Shown here in pieces: positions 49,917 through 57,471 of a stretch of DNA of 64,000 bases. How positions within the stretch are numbered: the stretch's first letter is position 1; each line of letters opens with the position of its first letter. This stretch comes from CAJCJE01 sp035948315 (lineage in GTDB: Bacteria; Actinomycetota; Actinomycetes; Mycobacteriales; Pseudonocardiaceae). Below the pieces are notes generated by a model. That model saw nothing but the letters and a program-made list of their open reading frames with translations, was not told where the DNA came from and ran no database searches. The stretch covers positions 1-64,000 of the forward strand of contig DASZJG010000072.1 of assembly GCA_035948315.1 (NCBI GenBank), in the 5' to 3' direction. The translations under genes were made by a program, and so were the position numbers.

Positions 49917-50357
49917 ATGGCCGACGAGTCCACCCAGTCCATCGTGATCGACGCGCCGCCCGAGCGGATCATGGCGGTCATCGCGGATTTCGCCGCATAC
50001 CCGGAGTGGACCAACGCGGTCAAGCAGACCGAGGTGCTCACCGAGGGCGCGGACGGCCACGCCGAGCAGGTCCGGTTCAACCTTGACGCCGGCCCGATCA
50101 AGGACGTCTACACGCTGGCCTACGAGTGGGCGCAGGACGGCCTCAAGGTCAGTTGGACGCTGGTCAAGGGCCAGATGCAGAAGGCCCAGGAGGGCAGCTA
50201 CACGCTGACCCCGCAGGGTGCGCGCACCGAGGTTACCTACACTCTTGCGGTGCAACTGGCCATCCCGTTGCTCGGCCTGCTGCGTCGCAAGGCCGAAAAG
50301 GTGATCATGGACACCGCCCTGAAGGAGCTCAAGCGACGGGTGGAGAACGGCGGCTGA
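49917..50357 (+). CDS. SRPBCC (cyclase/dehydrase-like) protein
   Basis: A 146-residue helix-grip protein (QSIVIDAPPERIMAVIADFAAYPEWTNAVKQTEVL), close to the mycobacterial protein beside the ArsA-like ATPase. A C-terminal helix (LLRRKAEKVIMDTALKELKRRVENGG) caps the pocket. TAGCCT lies 7 nt before the ATG. It is followed after 3 bp by the ArsA-like gene, so the two are an operon. The ligand is unknown, probably hydrophobic. Confidence 0.88.
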   Translation: MADESTQSIVIDAPPERIMAVIADFAAYPEWTNAVKQTEVLTEGADGHAEQVRFNLDAGPIKDVYTLAYEWAQDGLKVSWTLVKGQMQKAQEGSYTLTPQGARTEVTYTLAVQLAIPLLGLLRRKAEKVIMDTALKELKRRVENGG

Positions 50358-50360
50358 GAC

Positions 50361-51581
50361 GTGCGGGTCCTGCTGTTCACCGGCAAGGGGGGCGTCGGCA
50401 AGACCACGCTCGCCGCGGCGACCGCCGCCCGGCTGGCCATCGACGGCCGCAAGACCCTGGTGGTGTCGACCGATCCGGCCCACTCCCTCGGCGACGCGTT
50501 CGGCGTGCCGCTGACCCACGAGCCGACCGAGATCGGCGACCTGAGCGCGCCCGGCCTGTACGCGGGCCAGATCGACACCCGCAAGCTGGTCGACGGGAGC
50601 TGGCAGGAGCTGCGCGGCCATCTGCGCACCCTGCTCGCCGGCGCCGGCCTGGACGACCTGGACGCCGAGGAGCTGACCGTGCTTCCCGGCGTCGAGGAAC
50701 TGCTGGCGCTCTCCGAGGTGTACCGGTTGGCCGCGGCCGGGCCGTGGGAGCTGGTGGTAGTGGACTGCGGGCCGACCGCGGAGACGCTGCGTCTGCTGGC
50801 GCTGCCCGAGGCGCTCGCCGGCTACCTGGAGCGGCTGTTCCCCACCCATCGACGGGTGGTGCGCGGCGTGCTGGCTGGTCTGGCCGGGGCGCGCAACACC
50901 GAGCGGTGGGACGCGGCGGCCGACGCGCTGGGCAGGCTGGCGGAGCGGCTGGACGCGTTGCGCCGCATGCTCGCCGACCCGGCCAGCACCAGCGTCCGCC
51001 TGGTGCTCACCCCGGAGCGGGTGGTCGCGGCCGAGACGCGGCGCACGCTGAGCGCGTTGGCGTTGCAGGACGTCCGGGTCGACACGGTGATCGCCAACCG
51101 GCTGGTTCCTTCGTTCGACGAGCCGGGCGCGGCCGGGCAGTGGCTGGCGACGCGGCGGGCCGAGCAACTCGTGGTGCTCGACGAGCTGACCAACGGCACC
51201 GGCCTGACCGTGCGCACGGTGCCGCACCAGGCCAACGAACCCATTGGCGCGCCGGCACTCCTGGCCCTGGCGGCGCAGCTGTACGGCGAGGGCGACCCGC
51301 TGGCCGGAACAGATGTCGATCGTGCGCCGTTGTTGTCCGTGACCGGTGGTGGGCGGGCGCTGGATGCCGAGTTCCAGTTGCGGATCTCGGTGCCGCTGGC
51401 CGCCGACGCGGATATCGACCTGGCCAGGGTCGACGACGAGCTCGCCCTCACCATCGATGGGCGACGCAGGCTGATCGGCCTACCGGCCGCGCTGCGCCGC
51501 TGCGCGGTGACCGGGGCGGATGTTGACGAGCGGGGCGTGCTGGTGCATTTCCGGCCCGATCCCGCGGTTTGGATGCGATGA
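50361..51581 (+). CDS. ArsA/GET3-like ATPase
   Basis: A 406-residue P-loop ATPase of the ArsA/Get3/MinD group. The deviant Walker A FTGKGGVGKTTLAAATAARLA (residues 5-20), switch I region STDPAHSLGDAFGVPLTHEP and VVDCGPTAETLRLLALPEAL switch II are intact. There is one ATPase half only, as in Get3-like proteins. No arsenite pump lies nearby, and the mycobacterial homologue is not an arsenic gene, so arsenic export is unlikely. The GTG start is 3 bp after the SRPBCC gene. The stop overlaps the next ATG (ATGA). Confidence 0.88.
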   Translation: MRVLLFTGKGGVGKTTLAAATAARLAIDGRKTLVVSTDPAHSLGDAFGVPLTHEPTEIGDLSAPGLYAGQIDTRKLVDGSWQELRGHLRTLLAGAGLDDLDAEELTVLPGVEELLALSEVYRLAAAGPWELVVVDCGPTAETLRLLALPEALAGYLERLFPTHRRVVRGVLAGLAGARNTERWDAAADALGRLAERLDALRRMLADPASTSVRLVLTPERVVAAETRRTLSALALQDVRVDTVIANRLVPSFDEPGAAGQWLATRRAEQLVVLDELTNGTGLTVRTVPHQANEPIGAPALLALAAQLYGEGDPLAGTDVDRAPLLSVTGGGRALDAEFQLRISVPLAADADIDLARVDDELALTIDGRRRLIGLPAALRRCAVTGADVDERGVLVHFRPDPAVWMR

Positions 51582-52012
51582 CAGGCATGGACGAACCCGA
51601 GTGGGACGAGCCGGAGGGGGCGGGCCCCCGGCAGGGGGTCGGCAACGACACAGCGCCGCCCGGTGCCAAGCTCGCCGAGGAGTTCAAGCTGCTGCTCGGG
51701 GTGCTCGCCGAGCGCGCCGAGCCGTGGCTGGCCCGGCTGGCCACCACTCCGGAGGGCGCCGAGCACTCGCCGGCGACCTGCGGCTGGTGCCCGCTGTGCG
51801 CGGGACTCGCGGTGCTGCGCGGGGAACGGCCGGAACTCGCGGTGCGCGCCGCCGAGCACGCCTCCGGCCTGCTGGCCGTGCTGCGCGCCTCGCTCGCGGA
51901 ACGACCGCCCGCCGAAGCCAAGCAGGCTGAGGCGGAGGAGGAGCCCGCGCCCGAACCGGAGCGGGTGCAGAAGATCCCCATCCGCAGGCATGGCTCGGGA
52001 AGCGAGACGTGA
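51578..52012 (+). CDS. Small CxxC protein coupled to ArsA-like ATPase
   Basis: A 144-residue protein coupled to the ATPase by a 4-bp ATGA overlap. An acidic N-terminus (DEPEWDEPEG) precedes KLAEEFKLLLGVLAERAEPWLARL, then a zinc-like knuckle ATCGWCPLCAGLAVLRGE, a helix (ELAVRAAEHASGLLAVLRASL) and an acidic tail. The GWCPLC cysteines could hold metal. It corresponds in place to mycobacterial Rv2183c. Function is unknown; coupling suggests a partner of the ATPase. Confidence 0.78.
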   Translation: MTGMDEPEWDEPEGAGPRQGVGNDTAPPGAKLAEEFKLLLGVLAERAEPWLARLATTPEGAEHSPATCGWCPLCAGLAVLRGERPELAVRAAEHASGLLAVLRASLAERPPAEAKQAEAEEEPAPEPERVQKIPIRRHGSGSET

Positions 52013-53021
52013 CCCGGTGCTGACCGTGGGGGTGGACGTCGGTGGCACCAGCATCCGGGCCGGCGTCGTGGATTTCCGGGGCGACGTCATCGACCTGACC
52101 AGAACCGGCACGCCCAGTGGCGAGCAGGCGTTGGACGACGCGATCGTCGGTGTGATCAGCGAACTGACCGGCCGGCACCGGATCACCGCGGTCGGGCTGG
52201 CGGTCGCCGGGTTCGTCGCCGAGGACCGGCGCACGGTGCGGTTCGCACCGCACCTGGCCTGGCGGCAGGCGATGGTCGCGGACCGGATCTCCGGCCGGAT
52301 CGGCCTGCCGGTGGTGCTCGAACACGACGCGAACGCGGCGGCACTGGCCGAGCACCGCTTCGGCGCGGCGCGCGGCTCGTCGGTCGCGGTGATGATCGCG
52401 CTGGGCACCGGCATCGGCGGCGCGCTGCTGCTGGACGGGAAGATCTTCCGCGGCGCGTACGGCATCGCGCCCGAACTCGGCCATCTCACCCTCGTGCCGG
52501 GCGGGCGGCCCTGCTCGTGCGGGAAGAACGGCTGCTGGGAGCGCTACTGCAGCGGCACCGCGCTGGCCACCACGGCGATCGAGCTGCTCGCCGGCCATCA
52601 GGGCGGGCCGTCGCTGCTGGTGCGCGAGGCCGCCGCCGACTCCCGGTCGATCACCGGTCGCCGGGTCGCGGCGGCGGCGCGCGACGGCGACCCGATCGCC
52701 TGCCAGGCGATGGCCGAGCTGTCGCGCTGGCTCGGTGAGGGCCTGGCGCTGGTCGCGGACGTGTTCGACCCGGAGATCGTGGTGATCGGTGGTGGCCTGT
52801 CCGAGTCGGCGCCGCTGTACCTGGACGACGCGCGGGAGCACTACGCGCGGGCGGTGACCGGGGCGCGGCACCGGCCGCTGGCGCGGATCCGTACCGCGCA
52901 GCTCGGCGACGACTCGGCGATCGTGGGCGCGGCGACGCAGGCGGCGGAGACGGTCAGCCCGATCAGGCAGATGGCCAGGATCGGCTTGAAGGGCTACGCG
53001 GCGCGCCGGCGAAGTTCCTAG
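51990..53021 (+). CDS. ROK family glucokinase
   Basis: A 343-residue ATP-dependent hexose kinase of the ROK family. The phosphate loop TVGVDVGGTSIRAG, the second acidic loop LEHDANAAALAEHRFG with catalytic aspartate, IALGTGIGGALLLDG, and the zinc motif CSCGKNGCWERYCSG are all present. The first residue is uncertain: ATG 51990 overlaps the previous gene by 23 bp, while GTG 52017 would start directly at VLTVGVDVGG. Glucose is the likely substrate. The stop codon lies in a short tandem duplication. Confidence 0.88.
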   Translation: MAREARRDPVLTVGVDVGGTSIRAGVVDFRGDVIDLTRTGTPSGEQALDDAIVGVISELTGRHRITAVGLAVAGFVAEDRRTVRFAPHLAWRQAMVADRISGRIGLPVVLEHDANAAALAEHRFGAARGSSVAVMIALGTGIGGALLLDGKIFRGAYGIAPELGHLTLVPGGRPCSCGKNGCWERYCSGTALATTAIELLAGHQGGPSLLVREAAADSRSITGRRVAAAARDGDPIACQAMAELSRWLGEGLALVADVFDPEIVVIGGGLSESAPLYLDDAREHYARAVTGARHRPLARIRTAQLGDDSAIVGAATQAAETVSPIRQMARIGLKGYAARRRSS

Positions 53022-53053
53022 CTCAGACGCGCCGGCGAAGTTCGTAGCTCAGA
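53003..53053. repeat. 25-bp tandem duplication across two stop codons
   Basis: GCGCCGGCGAAGTTC-x-TAGCTCAGA occurs twice (53003-53027 and 53029-53053) with one mismatch. The first copy contains the stop of the ROK gene and the second contains the stop of the convergent membrane protein gene. Similar stop-codon duplications occur at 57250 and 61849. Confidence 0.85.
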
Positions 53054-53534
53054 TCTGGGCGCCGTCGTCGCGGTCGCCGTGCTCAGGCGGGTTGCCGTGC
53101 CGGATGCGCAGCACCAGCCAGCCGATGCCGGCGGCCAGCGCGACCAGGCCGAGCGGAGTGCCGATCCGGCTGCCGAGGCCGATGATGGTCGGCACGATCA
53201 ACAGCAGCAGGCCGATCACGATCAGGAGCATGCCGAACACGGTGCCGGCGCGGGGTTTGGGAAACGGCGGCGGCTCCGGCGGGACGTAGTGTTCCTCGTC
53301 GCTCGCGGCCGCCCAGTCCCATTCCTGGCCTGCCGTGCGCCAGCCGCTCTGCTCGGTGGTGGCGGCCTGTTGCGCGCCCGCGCCCGCTGCCGGTTCGGTG
53401 GGTGGCCTGCCGGTCTCGGCGGTCTTCGGATCCTCCTCGGTGAGGAAGGACCCGAGCCCCTCACCCTCCAGGATCGCGACGATCTCAGCGAACGCCGCGT
53501 CGACGTCCTCCGGTCCGTCCGGCCCTCGGTTCAT
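53049..53534 (-). CDS. Actinobacterial membrane protein of unknown function
   Basis: A 161-residue protein. The N-terminal half is acidic and low complexity (DVDAAFAEIVAILEGEGLG, then a Thr/Ala/Gln-rich stretch). A conserved-looking HYVPPEPPPFPKPR leads into two membrane helices (GTVFGMLLIVIGLLLLIVPTIIG and GTPLGLVALAAGIGWLVLRI) and a charged tail. The YVPPEPPPFP element before the helices recurs in actinobacterial proteins I recall from this region. Function is unknown. It is convergent with the ROK gene. Confidence 0.75.
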   Translation of the reverse strand: MNRGPDGPEDVDAAFAEIVAILEGEGLGSFLTEEDPKTAETGRPPTEPAAGAGAQQAATTEQSGWRTAGQEWDWAAASDEEHYVPPEPPPFPKPRAGTVFGMLLIVIGLLLLIVPTIIGLGSRIGTPLGLVALAAGIGWLVLRIRHGNPPEHGDRDDGAQI

Positions 53535-53650
53535 GCCATCTCACCCGCCTAGACTTGCCTGCCTTCCATCGTCGCACGGACCGAACCAAGATGGCACACA
53601 AGTAATGACCCGCTAAGGGAAATCCGCCCCGATGCTCGGCTGTGCACCGG

Positions 53651-54031
53651 TCAAGCGGAACGGGAAGCGCTGCTGTCTCTACCGTCGCCGCCGTCCTCGC
53701 CAGCTTCCTCGGGCAGCGGGATCCACTTGTGCGACCAGGTGATCAACTCGCCGAGCACCGGCTCCAGGTCGCGGGCCATCTCGGTGAGGTGGTACTCGAC
53801 CTGGACCGGCGTGCTCGGGATCACCTCGCGGCGGAGCAGGCCCTCCGCCTCCATGGTGCGCAGCCGCGCGGCGAGCATGGTGTCGCTCAGGCCGGGCACC
53901 GCCGCCTTGATCTGGGCGTAGCGGTGCGATCCGGTGAACACGACGCGCAGGATCGCGCCGGTCCACCGGGTGCCGATCATCTCGATTCCGGCGTGGAATC
54001 TCGTGCACACGTGGTGTATGCCCTCAGCCAT
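53651..54031 (-). CDS. HxlR family transcriptional regulator
   Basis: A 126-residue winged-helix protein (IEMIGTRWTGAILRVVFTGSHRYAQIKAAVPGLSDTMLAARLRTMEAEGLLRREV) matching the HxlR family. A cysteine near the N-terminus (HHVCTRF) is in the position used by redox-sensing members such as HypR and QorR. It overlaps the upstream FMN reductase gene by 8 bp, so the two are co-transcribed, and it probably controls that operon in response to quinone or electrophile stress (inference). Confidence 0.88.
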   Translation of the reverse strand: MAEGIHHVCTRFHAGIEMIGTRWTGAILRVVFTGSHRYAQIKAAVPGLSDTMLAARLRTMEAEGLLRREVIPSTPVQVEYHLTEMARDLEPVLGELITWSHKWIPLPEEAGEDGGDGRDSSASRSA

Positions 54032-54644
54032 GGCTCACCTTCGGCATCTCCTCGAGCGGGGTCAGGGATTCCCTGGCCCGCTGGCGCAGGGGCGCCAGGG
54101 TCTTGGTCACCAGGACCAACTCGTCCAGCATGACCTTGCTGGAGGTCAGCAGGACGTCGTTCGGTTGCAGGTTGCGGTCATCATCCAGGAACTGCTGCAC
54201 GAACGGGATGGAAACGGCCTCGGGCAGCGGGGTCATTTTCAGCGTGGTGAGCACCTGCTTGATCATCTGCGCGGCGCGGGTGCCTGCCGCGACACCGCCG
54301 TAGCTGACCAGGCCGACCGGGGCGTAGTGCCACTCCTGGTTGAGGTAGTCCAGCGCGTTCTTCAGCTCGGCGTTGAAGCCGTAGTTGTACTCGGGCATGA
54401 CCAGGATGAACGCGTCCGCCTCGACGATCTTGTTCGCCCAGTCCCTGGTGTGCTGGTGGGTGTACTTGCGCAGCCGGGGGTGGTTCGGCTCGTTCATGAA
54501 GGGCAGGTCGACCTCGGCGAGGTCGACCAGTTCCACCTCGTCGAATCCGCCGTGCTGCACGGCCTGATCCCGAATCCACTGCGCCACCGACGGGCCGACC
54601 CGGCCCGGACGGGTGCTCGCGATGATGATCTCCAGCTTGGTCAC
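54024..54644 (-). CDS. NADPH-dependent FMN reductase (flavodoxin-like)
   Basis: A 206-residue flavoprotein. The FMN phosphate loop IIASTRPGRVGPSVAQWI is at the N-terminus, and ILVMPEYNYGFNAELKNALDYL plus VSYGGVAAGTRAAQ complete the flavodoxin-like NADPH-FMN reductase motifs. It would reduce quinones, azo compounds or nitro compounds in two-electron steps. The GTG start has GGGAG upstream. Direct repeats (GCTTAGT twice, GTTCAAC twice) in the upstream 60 bp (54662-54710) are candidate HxlR sites. Confidence 0.9.
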   Translation of the reverse strand: MTKLEIIIASTRPGRVGPSVAQWIRDQAVQHGGFDEVELVDLAEVDLPFMNEPNHPRLRKYTHQHTRDWANKIVEADAFILVMPEYNYGFNAELKNALDYLNQEWHYAPVGLVSYGGVAAGTRAAQMIKQVLTTLKMTPLPEAVSIPFVQQFLDDDRNLQPNDVLLTSSKVMLDELVLVTKTLAPLRQRARESLTPLEEMPKVSHG

Positions 54645-54760
54645 GGCGGCTTCTCCCGATCTCGTAATGGTTCAACGTTCAACTAGATACTAAGCCGGAC
54701 TGAGCAACTAAGCAAATCTGAGTTTGGGGATCGTCGGGCAAAGGTCGTTAGGCTGGCGCT

Positions 54761-54826
54761 GTGACGTGGTACACACCCGTTACCGGTGGGACGAGGAGGC
54801 GCACGGCGCGGTGCTCTACACGCTGA
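54761..54826 (+). CDS. Leaderless upstream ORF of plsC
   Basis: TAGGCT (54749-54754) is followed after 6 nt by GTG 54761, the leaderless pattern used throughout the window. Yet this GTG opens a frame of only 21 codons (MTWYTPVTGGTRRRTARCST plus R) that ends in TGATG, overlapping an in-frame ATG of plsC (54826). If the transcript starts there, ribosomes would read this short ORF first. It could couple or attenuate plsC. No peptide function is implied. Confidence 0.35.
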   Translation: MTWYTPVTGGTRRRTARCSTR

Positions 54827-55572
54827 TGAAACACGTGCTGCTCGGTCCGATCCTGCGGCTGTTCTTCCGGCCGAGGATCGAGGGACTGGAGCACATTCCG
54901 GCCGACGGGGGCGCGGTGCTGGCCAGCAACCACCTCGCGGTCGCGGACTCGTTCTTCCTGCCGCTGATGGTGCCGCGTCGGGTCACGTTTCTCGCCAAGC
55001 GCGAGTACTTCACCGGCACAGGCATCAAGGGGACGCTCAAGAAGATGTTCTTCGCGGGCGTCGGCCAGGTGCCGATCGACCGCTCCAGCGGCGCGGCCGC
55101 GCAGGCCGCGCTGGACACCGGGGTACGGCTGCTGGTCGGCGGCTCGCTGCTGGGCATCTACCCGGAGGGCACCCGGTCCCCGGACGGCAGGCTGTACAAG
55201 GGCAAGACCGGCCTGGCGCGGATGGTGCTCCAGGCGGGTGTGCCGGTGATCCCGGTCGCGATGTTCGGCACGGACAAGGCCAACCCGATCGGCTCCAAGA
55301 TGTGGCGGCCCTACCCGATCCGGATCAAGATCGGCGCGCCGCTGGACTTCTCCCGCTACGACGGCCTGGCCGGCGACCGGTTCGTGGAGCGCTCGGTCAC
55401 CGACGAGATCATGTACGCGCTGATGGAACTGTCCGGCCAGGAGTACGTGGACGTCTACGCGACCAAGGTCAAGGAGGATCTGGAACGGGCCGCGGCCAAC
55501 GGTGTGGCGCCGAAGCTGCCCGTGCAGCCAAGGCCCGCCGAGCCGGAGCGGATCCGCAGCGCGGCGAGCTGA
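54811..55572 (+). CDS. plsC: 1-acylglycerol-3-phosphate acyltransferase
   Basis: A membrane-bound acyltransferase of 253 residues that makes phosphatidic acid from lysophosphatidic acid. Motif I NHLAVADSFF (N-H-x4-D form), motif II region AKREYF, motif III YPEGTRSPDG and motif IV VIPVAMFGTDK are present. GTG 54811 has GAGGAGG 11 nt upstream and matches the expected family length; ATG 54826 is the alternative. The C-terminal tail is charged. It matches the place of mycobacterial Rv2182c. Upstream control may involve the short ORF at 54761. Confidence 0.92.
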   Translation: MLYTLMKHVLLGPILRLFFRPRIEGLEHIPADGGAVLASNHLAVADSFFLPLMVPRRVTFLAKREYFTGTGIKGTLKKMFFAGVGQVPIDRSSGAAAQAALDTGVRLLVGGSLLGIYPEGTRSPDGRLYKGKTGLARMVLQAGVPVIPVAMFGTDKANPIGSKMWRPYPIRIKIGAPLDFSRYDGLAGDRFVERSVTDEIMYALMELSGQEYVDVYATKVKEDLERAAANGVAPKLPVQPRPAEPERIRSAAS

Positions 55573-55595
55573 GGGGAGATCACTAAGCTTGCCTG

Positions 55596-56093
55596 ATGCG
55601 GTTCTTCTACGACTGCGAGTTCATCGAGGACGGCGTCACCATCGAACTGGTGTCCATTGGAGTCGTCGACGAGACCGGACGCGAGTACTACGCGGTGTCC
55701 ACCGAGTTCGACCCGGAGCGGGCCGGGCCCTGGGTGCGAGCGCACGTGCTGCCCAAGCTGCCGCCGCCCAGCGACCGGTCCTGGCGCTCGCGCGCGACGA
55801 TCCGGGCGGACCTGCTGGAGTTCTTCGGGGTCGGCGACGGGGCCAAGCCCGAGATCGAACTGTGGGCCTGGATCGCCGCCTACGACCACGTCGCGCTCGC
55901 CCAGCTGTGGGGCGCGATGCCGGCGCTGCCCCGCCAGATCCCCCGGTTCACCAACGAGCTGCGGCAACGCTGGGCGGACGCGGGCAAGCCGAAGCTGCCG
56001 CCCGCCCCGTCCGACGCGCACGACGCGCTCGCCGACGCTCGCCACAACCTCGTCCGCTGGCGCATCATCGAGGAGAGTCGCGGCGCAAGTTAA
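55596..56093 (+). CDS. RNase AS, 3'-5' exoribonuclease
   Basis: A 165-residue DEDDh exoribonuclease homologous to Rv2179c, known to degrade adenylate-containing RNA. Catalytic residues are visible: D6 and E8 in FFYDCEFIEDG, an aspartate in WAWIAAYDHVAL, and the C-terminal HDALADARHNL with the histidine and last aspartate. IELVSIGVVDETGREYYAVS is characteristic of the family. TAAGCT lies 6 nt before the ATG, a leaderless start. In mycobacteria aroG follows directly; here a 7.5-kb block intervenes. Confidence 0.92.
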   Translation: MRFFYDCEFIEDGVTIELVSIGVVDETGREYYAVSTEFDPERAGPWVRAHVLPKLPPPSDRSWRSRATIRADLLEFFGVGDGAKPEIELWAWIAAYDHVALAQLWGAMPALPRQIPRFTNELRQRWADAGKPKLPPAPSDAHDALADARHNLVRWRIIEESRGAS

Positions 56094-56232
56094 CCTCTCG
56101 TTTCCTGCTCGTTCGCGCATCGAGGAGAGCTGCCGAAATGAGCCAGGTCTAGGGTGACTGCACCGATCCAGTTACAGTGATGCTCGACGCGGCCCCCGGT
56201 GGGGTCGAACTCACAATTCGGGAGCGATTGAG

Positions 56233-57258
56233 ATGCGCATCGGTGTGCTCACCGGCGGTGGTGACTGCCCAGGCCTGAACGCGGTGATCCGCGCGGTAGC
56301 CCGCAAGGGCATCGAGGAACACGGTTGGGAGATCGTCGGGTTCCGCAACGGGTGGCAGGGCCCGCTGGAGAACCTGACCCGGCCGATCGGCCTCGCCGAG
56401 GTGGAGGACATCCTCATCCGCGGCGGCACCATCCTCGGCTCGTCGCGGACCAACCCGTACAAGGTCGAGGGCGGGGTCGAGCGCATCCGCGAGGTGCTCG
56501 CCGAGAACGGCATCGACGCGCTGGTCGCCATCGGCGGTGAGGACACCCTCGGCGTCGCCAAGAAGCTGACCGACGACGGCATCGGCGTCGTCGGCGTGCC
56601 GAAGACCATCGACAACGACCTGGGCGCGACCGACTACACCTTCGGCTTCGACACCGCGGTGCACATCGCGACCGAGGCCATCGACCGGCTGCGCACGACC
56701 GCCGAGTCGCACCACCGCGCGCTGGTCGTCGAGGTCATGGGCCGGCACGCGGGCTGGATCGCGCTGCACTCCGGCCTGGCCGGCGGCGCGAACGTGATCC
56801 TGGTGCCGGAGCGTCCGTTCAGCGTGGACCAGGTCGTGGACTGGGTGGAGAAGCGCTTCGAGCGCCAGTACGCGCCGATCATCGTGGTGGCCGAGGGCGC
56901 GATTCCCGAGGGCGGCGGCGAGGTGCTGCTCTCCGGCGACAAGGACGCGTTCGGTCACGTCCAGTTCGGTGGCATCGGCGACTGGCTGGCCAAGGAGATC
57001 GCCAACCGCACCGGCAAGGAGTCCCGCGCGGTCGTGCTCGGCCACGTGCAGCGCGGTGGCACCCCGACCGCCTACGACCGGGTGCTGGCCACCCGTTTCG
57101 GCCTGCACGCGGTGGACGCGGTGCACGACGGCGACTTCGGCGTGATGGTCGCGCTGCGCGGCACCGACATCGTCCGGGTCAAGCTGTCCGAGGCGACCGC
57201 CGAGCTCAAGACCGTGCCGGCCGAGCGCTACGAGGAGGCCGAGGTCTTCTTCGGCTGA
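56233..57258 (+). CDS. 6-phosphofructokinase, probably pyrophosphate-dependent
   Basis: A 341-residue group A phosphofructokinase. GGGDCPGLNAVIR and VPKTIDNDL (catalytic TIDND) are intact, as is VEVMGRHAGWIALHSG. The two donor-selecting positions read D104 (in IGGEDTLG) and K124 (in VPKTID). Gly at the first position is usual for ATP enzymes, while Asp and Lys together are the signature of pyrophosphate-dependent forms such as that of Amycolatopsis methanolica (established, from memory). The start has GGGAGCG upstream. The stop lies within a small tandem repeat. Confidence 0.93.
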   Translation: MRIGVLTGGGDCPGLNAVIRAVARKGIEEHGWEIVGFRNGWQGPLENLTRPIGLAEVEDILIRGGTILGSSRTNPYKVEGGVERIREVLAENGIDALVAIGGEDTLGVAKKLTDDGIGVVGVPKTIDNDLGATDYTFGFDTAVHIATEAIDRLRTTAESHHRALVVEVMGRHAGWIALHSGLAGGANVILVPERPFSVDQVVDWVEKRFERQYAPIIVVAEGAIPEGGGEVLLSGDKDAFGHVQFGGIGDWLAKEIANRTGKESRAVVLGHVQRGGTPTAYDRVLATRFGLHAVDAVHDGDFGVMVALRGTDIVRVKLSEATAELKTVPAERYEEAEVFFG

Positions 57259-57288
57259 TCCGCACAAGCTTCGCTGATCCGCACAAGC
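57250..57288 (+). repeat. Tandem duplication at the phosphofructokinase stop
   Basis: TTCGGCTGATCCGCACAAGC (57250-57269) is repeated directly with one base lost (57270-57288). The first copy contains the TGA stop codon. It resembles the duplications at 53003 and 61849. Confidence 0.85.
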
Positions 57289-57293
57289 TGCAT

Positions 57294-57322
57294 GCGCCGC
57301 TCTCCGATTTGGAGGGCGGCGC
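57294..57322 (+). terminator. Terminator hairpin after phosphofructokinase
   Basis: GCGCCGCTCTCC (57294-57305) pairs with GGAGGGCGGCGC (57311-57322) around GATTT, with one G-T pair. It lies 36 bp past the stop. Confidence 0.7.
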
Positions 57323-57329
57323 ATTGGCG

Positions 57330-57351
57330 ATATATCGCTCATATATCGCTC
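57330..57351 (+). repeat. Two tandem ATATATCGCTC units
   Basis: An exact 11-bp direct repeat, AT-rich against the surrounding sequence, lies between the terminator and the iron box, about 80 bp before the iron box. It could be a UP-type promoter element or an additional regulator site for the efe operon. Confidence 0.6.
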
Positions 57352-57428
57352 ACGAAAATGTGGTGATCGCAACTCCGCTTTTCAGGCGTTTTCCGCCCCG
57401 CTGGGTATCCGGCTCGAATGGCTGTGTA

Positions 57429-57447
57429 TTAAGTTAGCCTTACCTGA
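57429..57447 (+). promoter_or_regulatory. IdeR/DmdR-type iron box before efeUO
   Basis: TTAAGTTAGCCTTACCTGA matches the 19-bp DtxR/IdeR consensus TTAGGTTAGSCTAACCTAA at 16 positions. It ends 24 bp before GTG 57472. The expected effect is repression of the iron-uptake operon when iron is plentiful. Confidence 0.75.
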
Positions 57448-57471
57448 GTTGGTGTCCAAGGTGGAGGCGAC

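Noticed and set aside
50361..51581. Arsenic efflux ATPase
   Set aside because: No ArsB/ArsR/ArsC neighbours and only one ATPase half; synteny places it with the SRPBCC protein instead.
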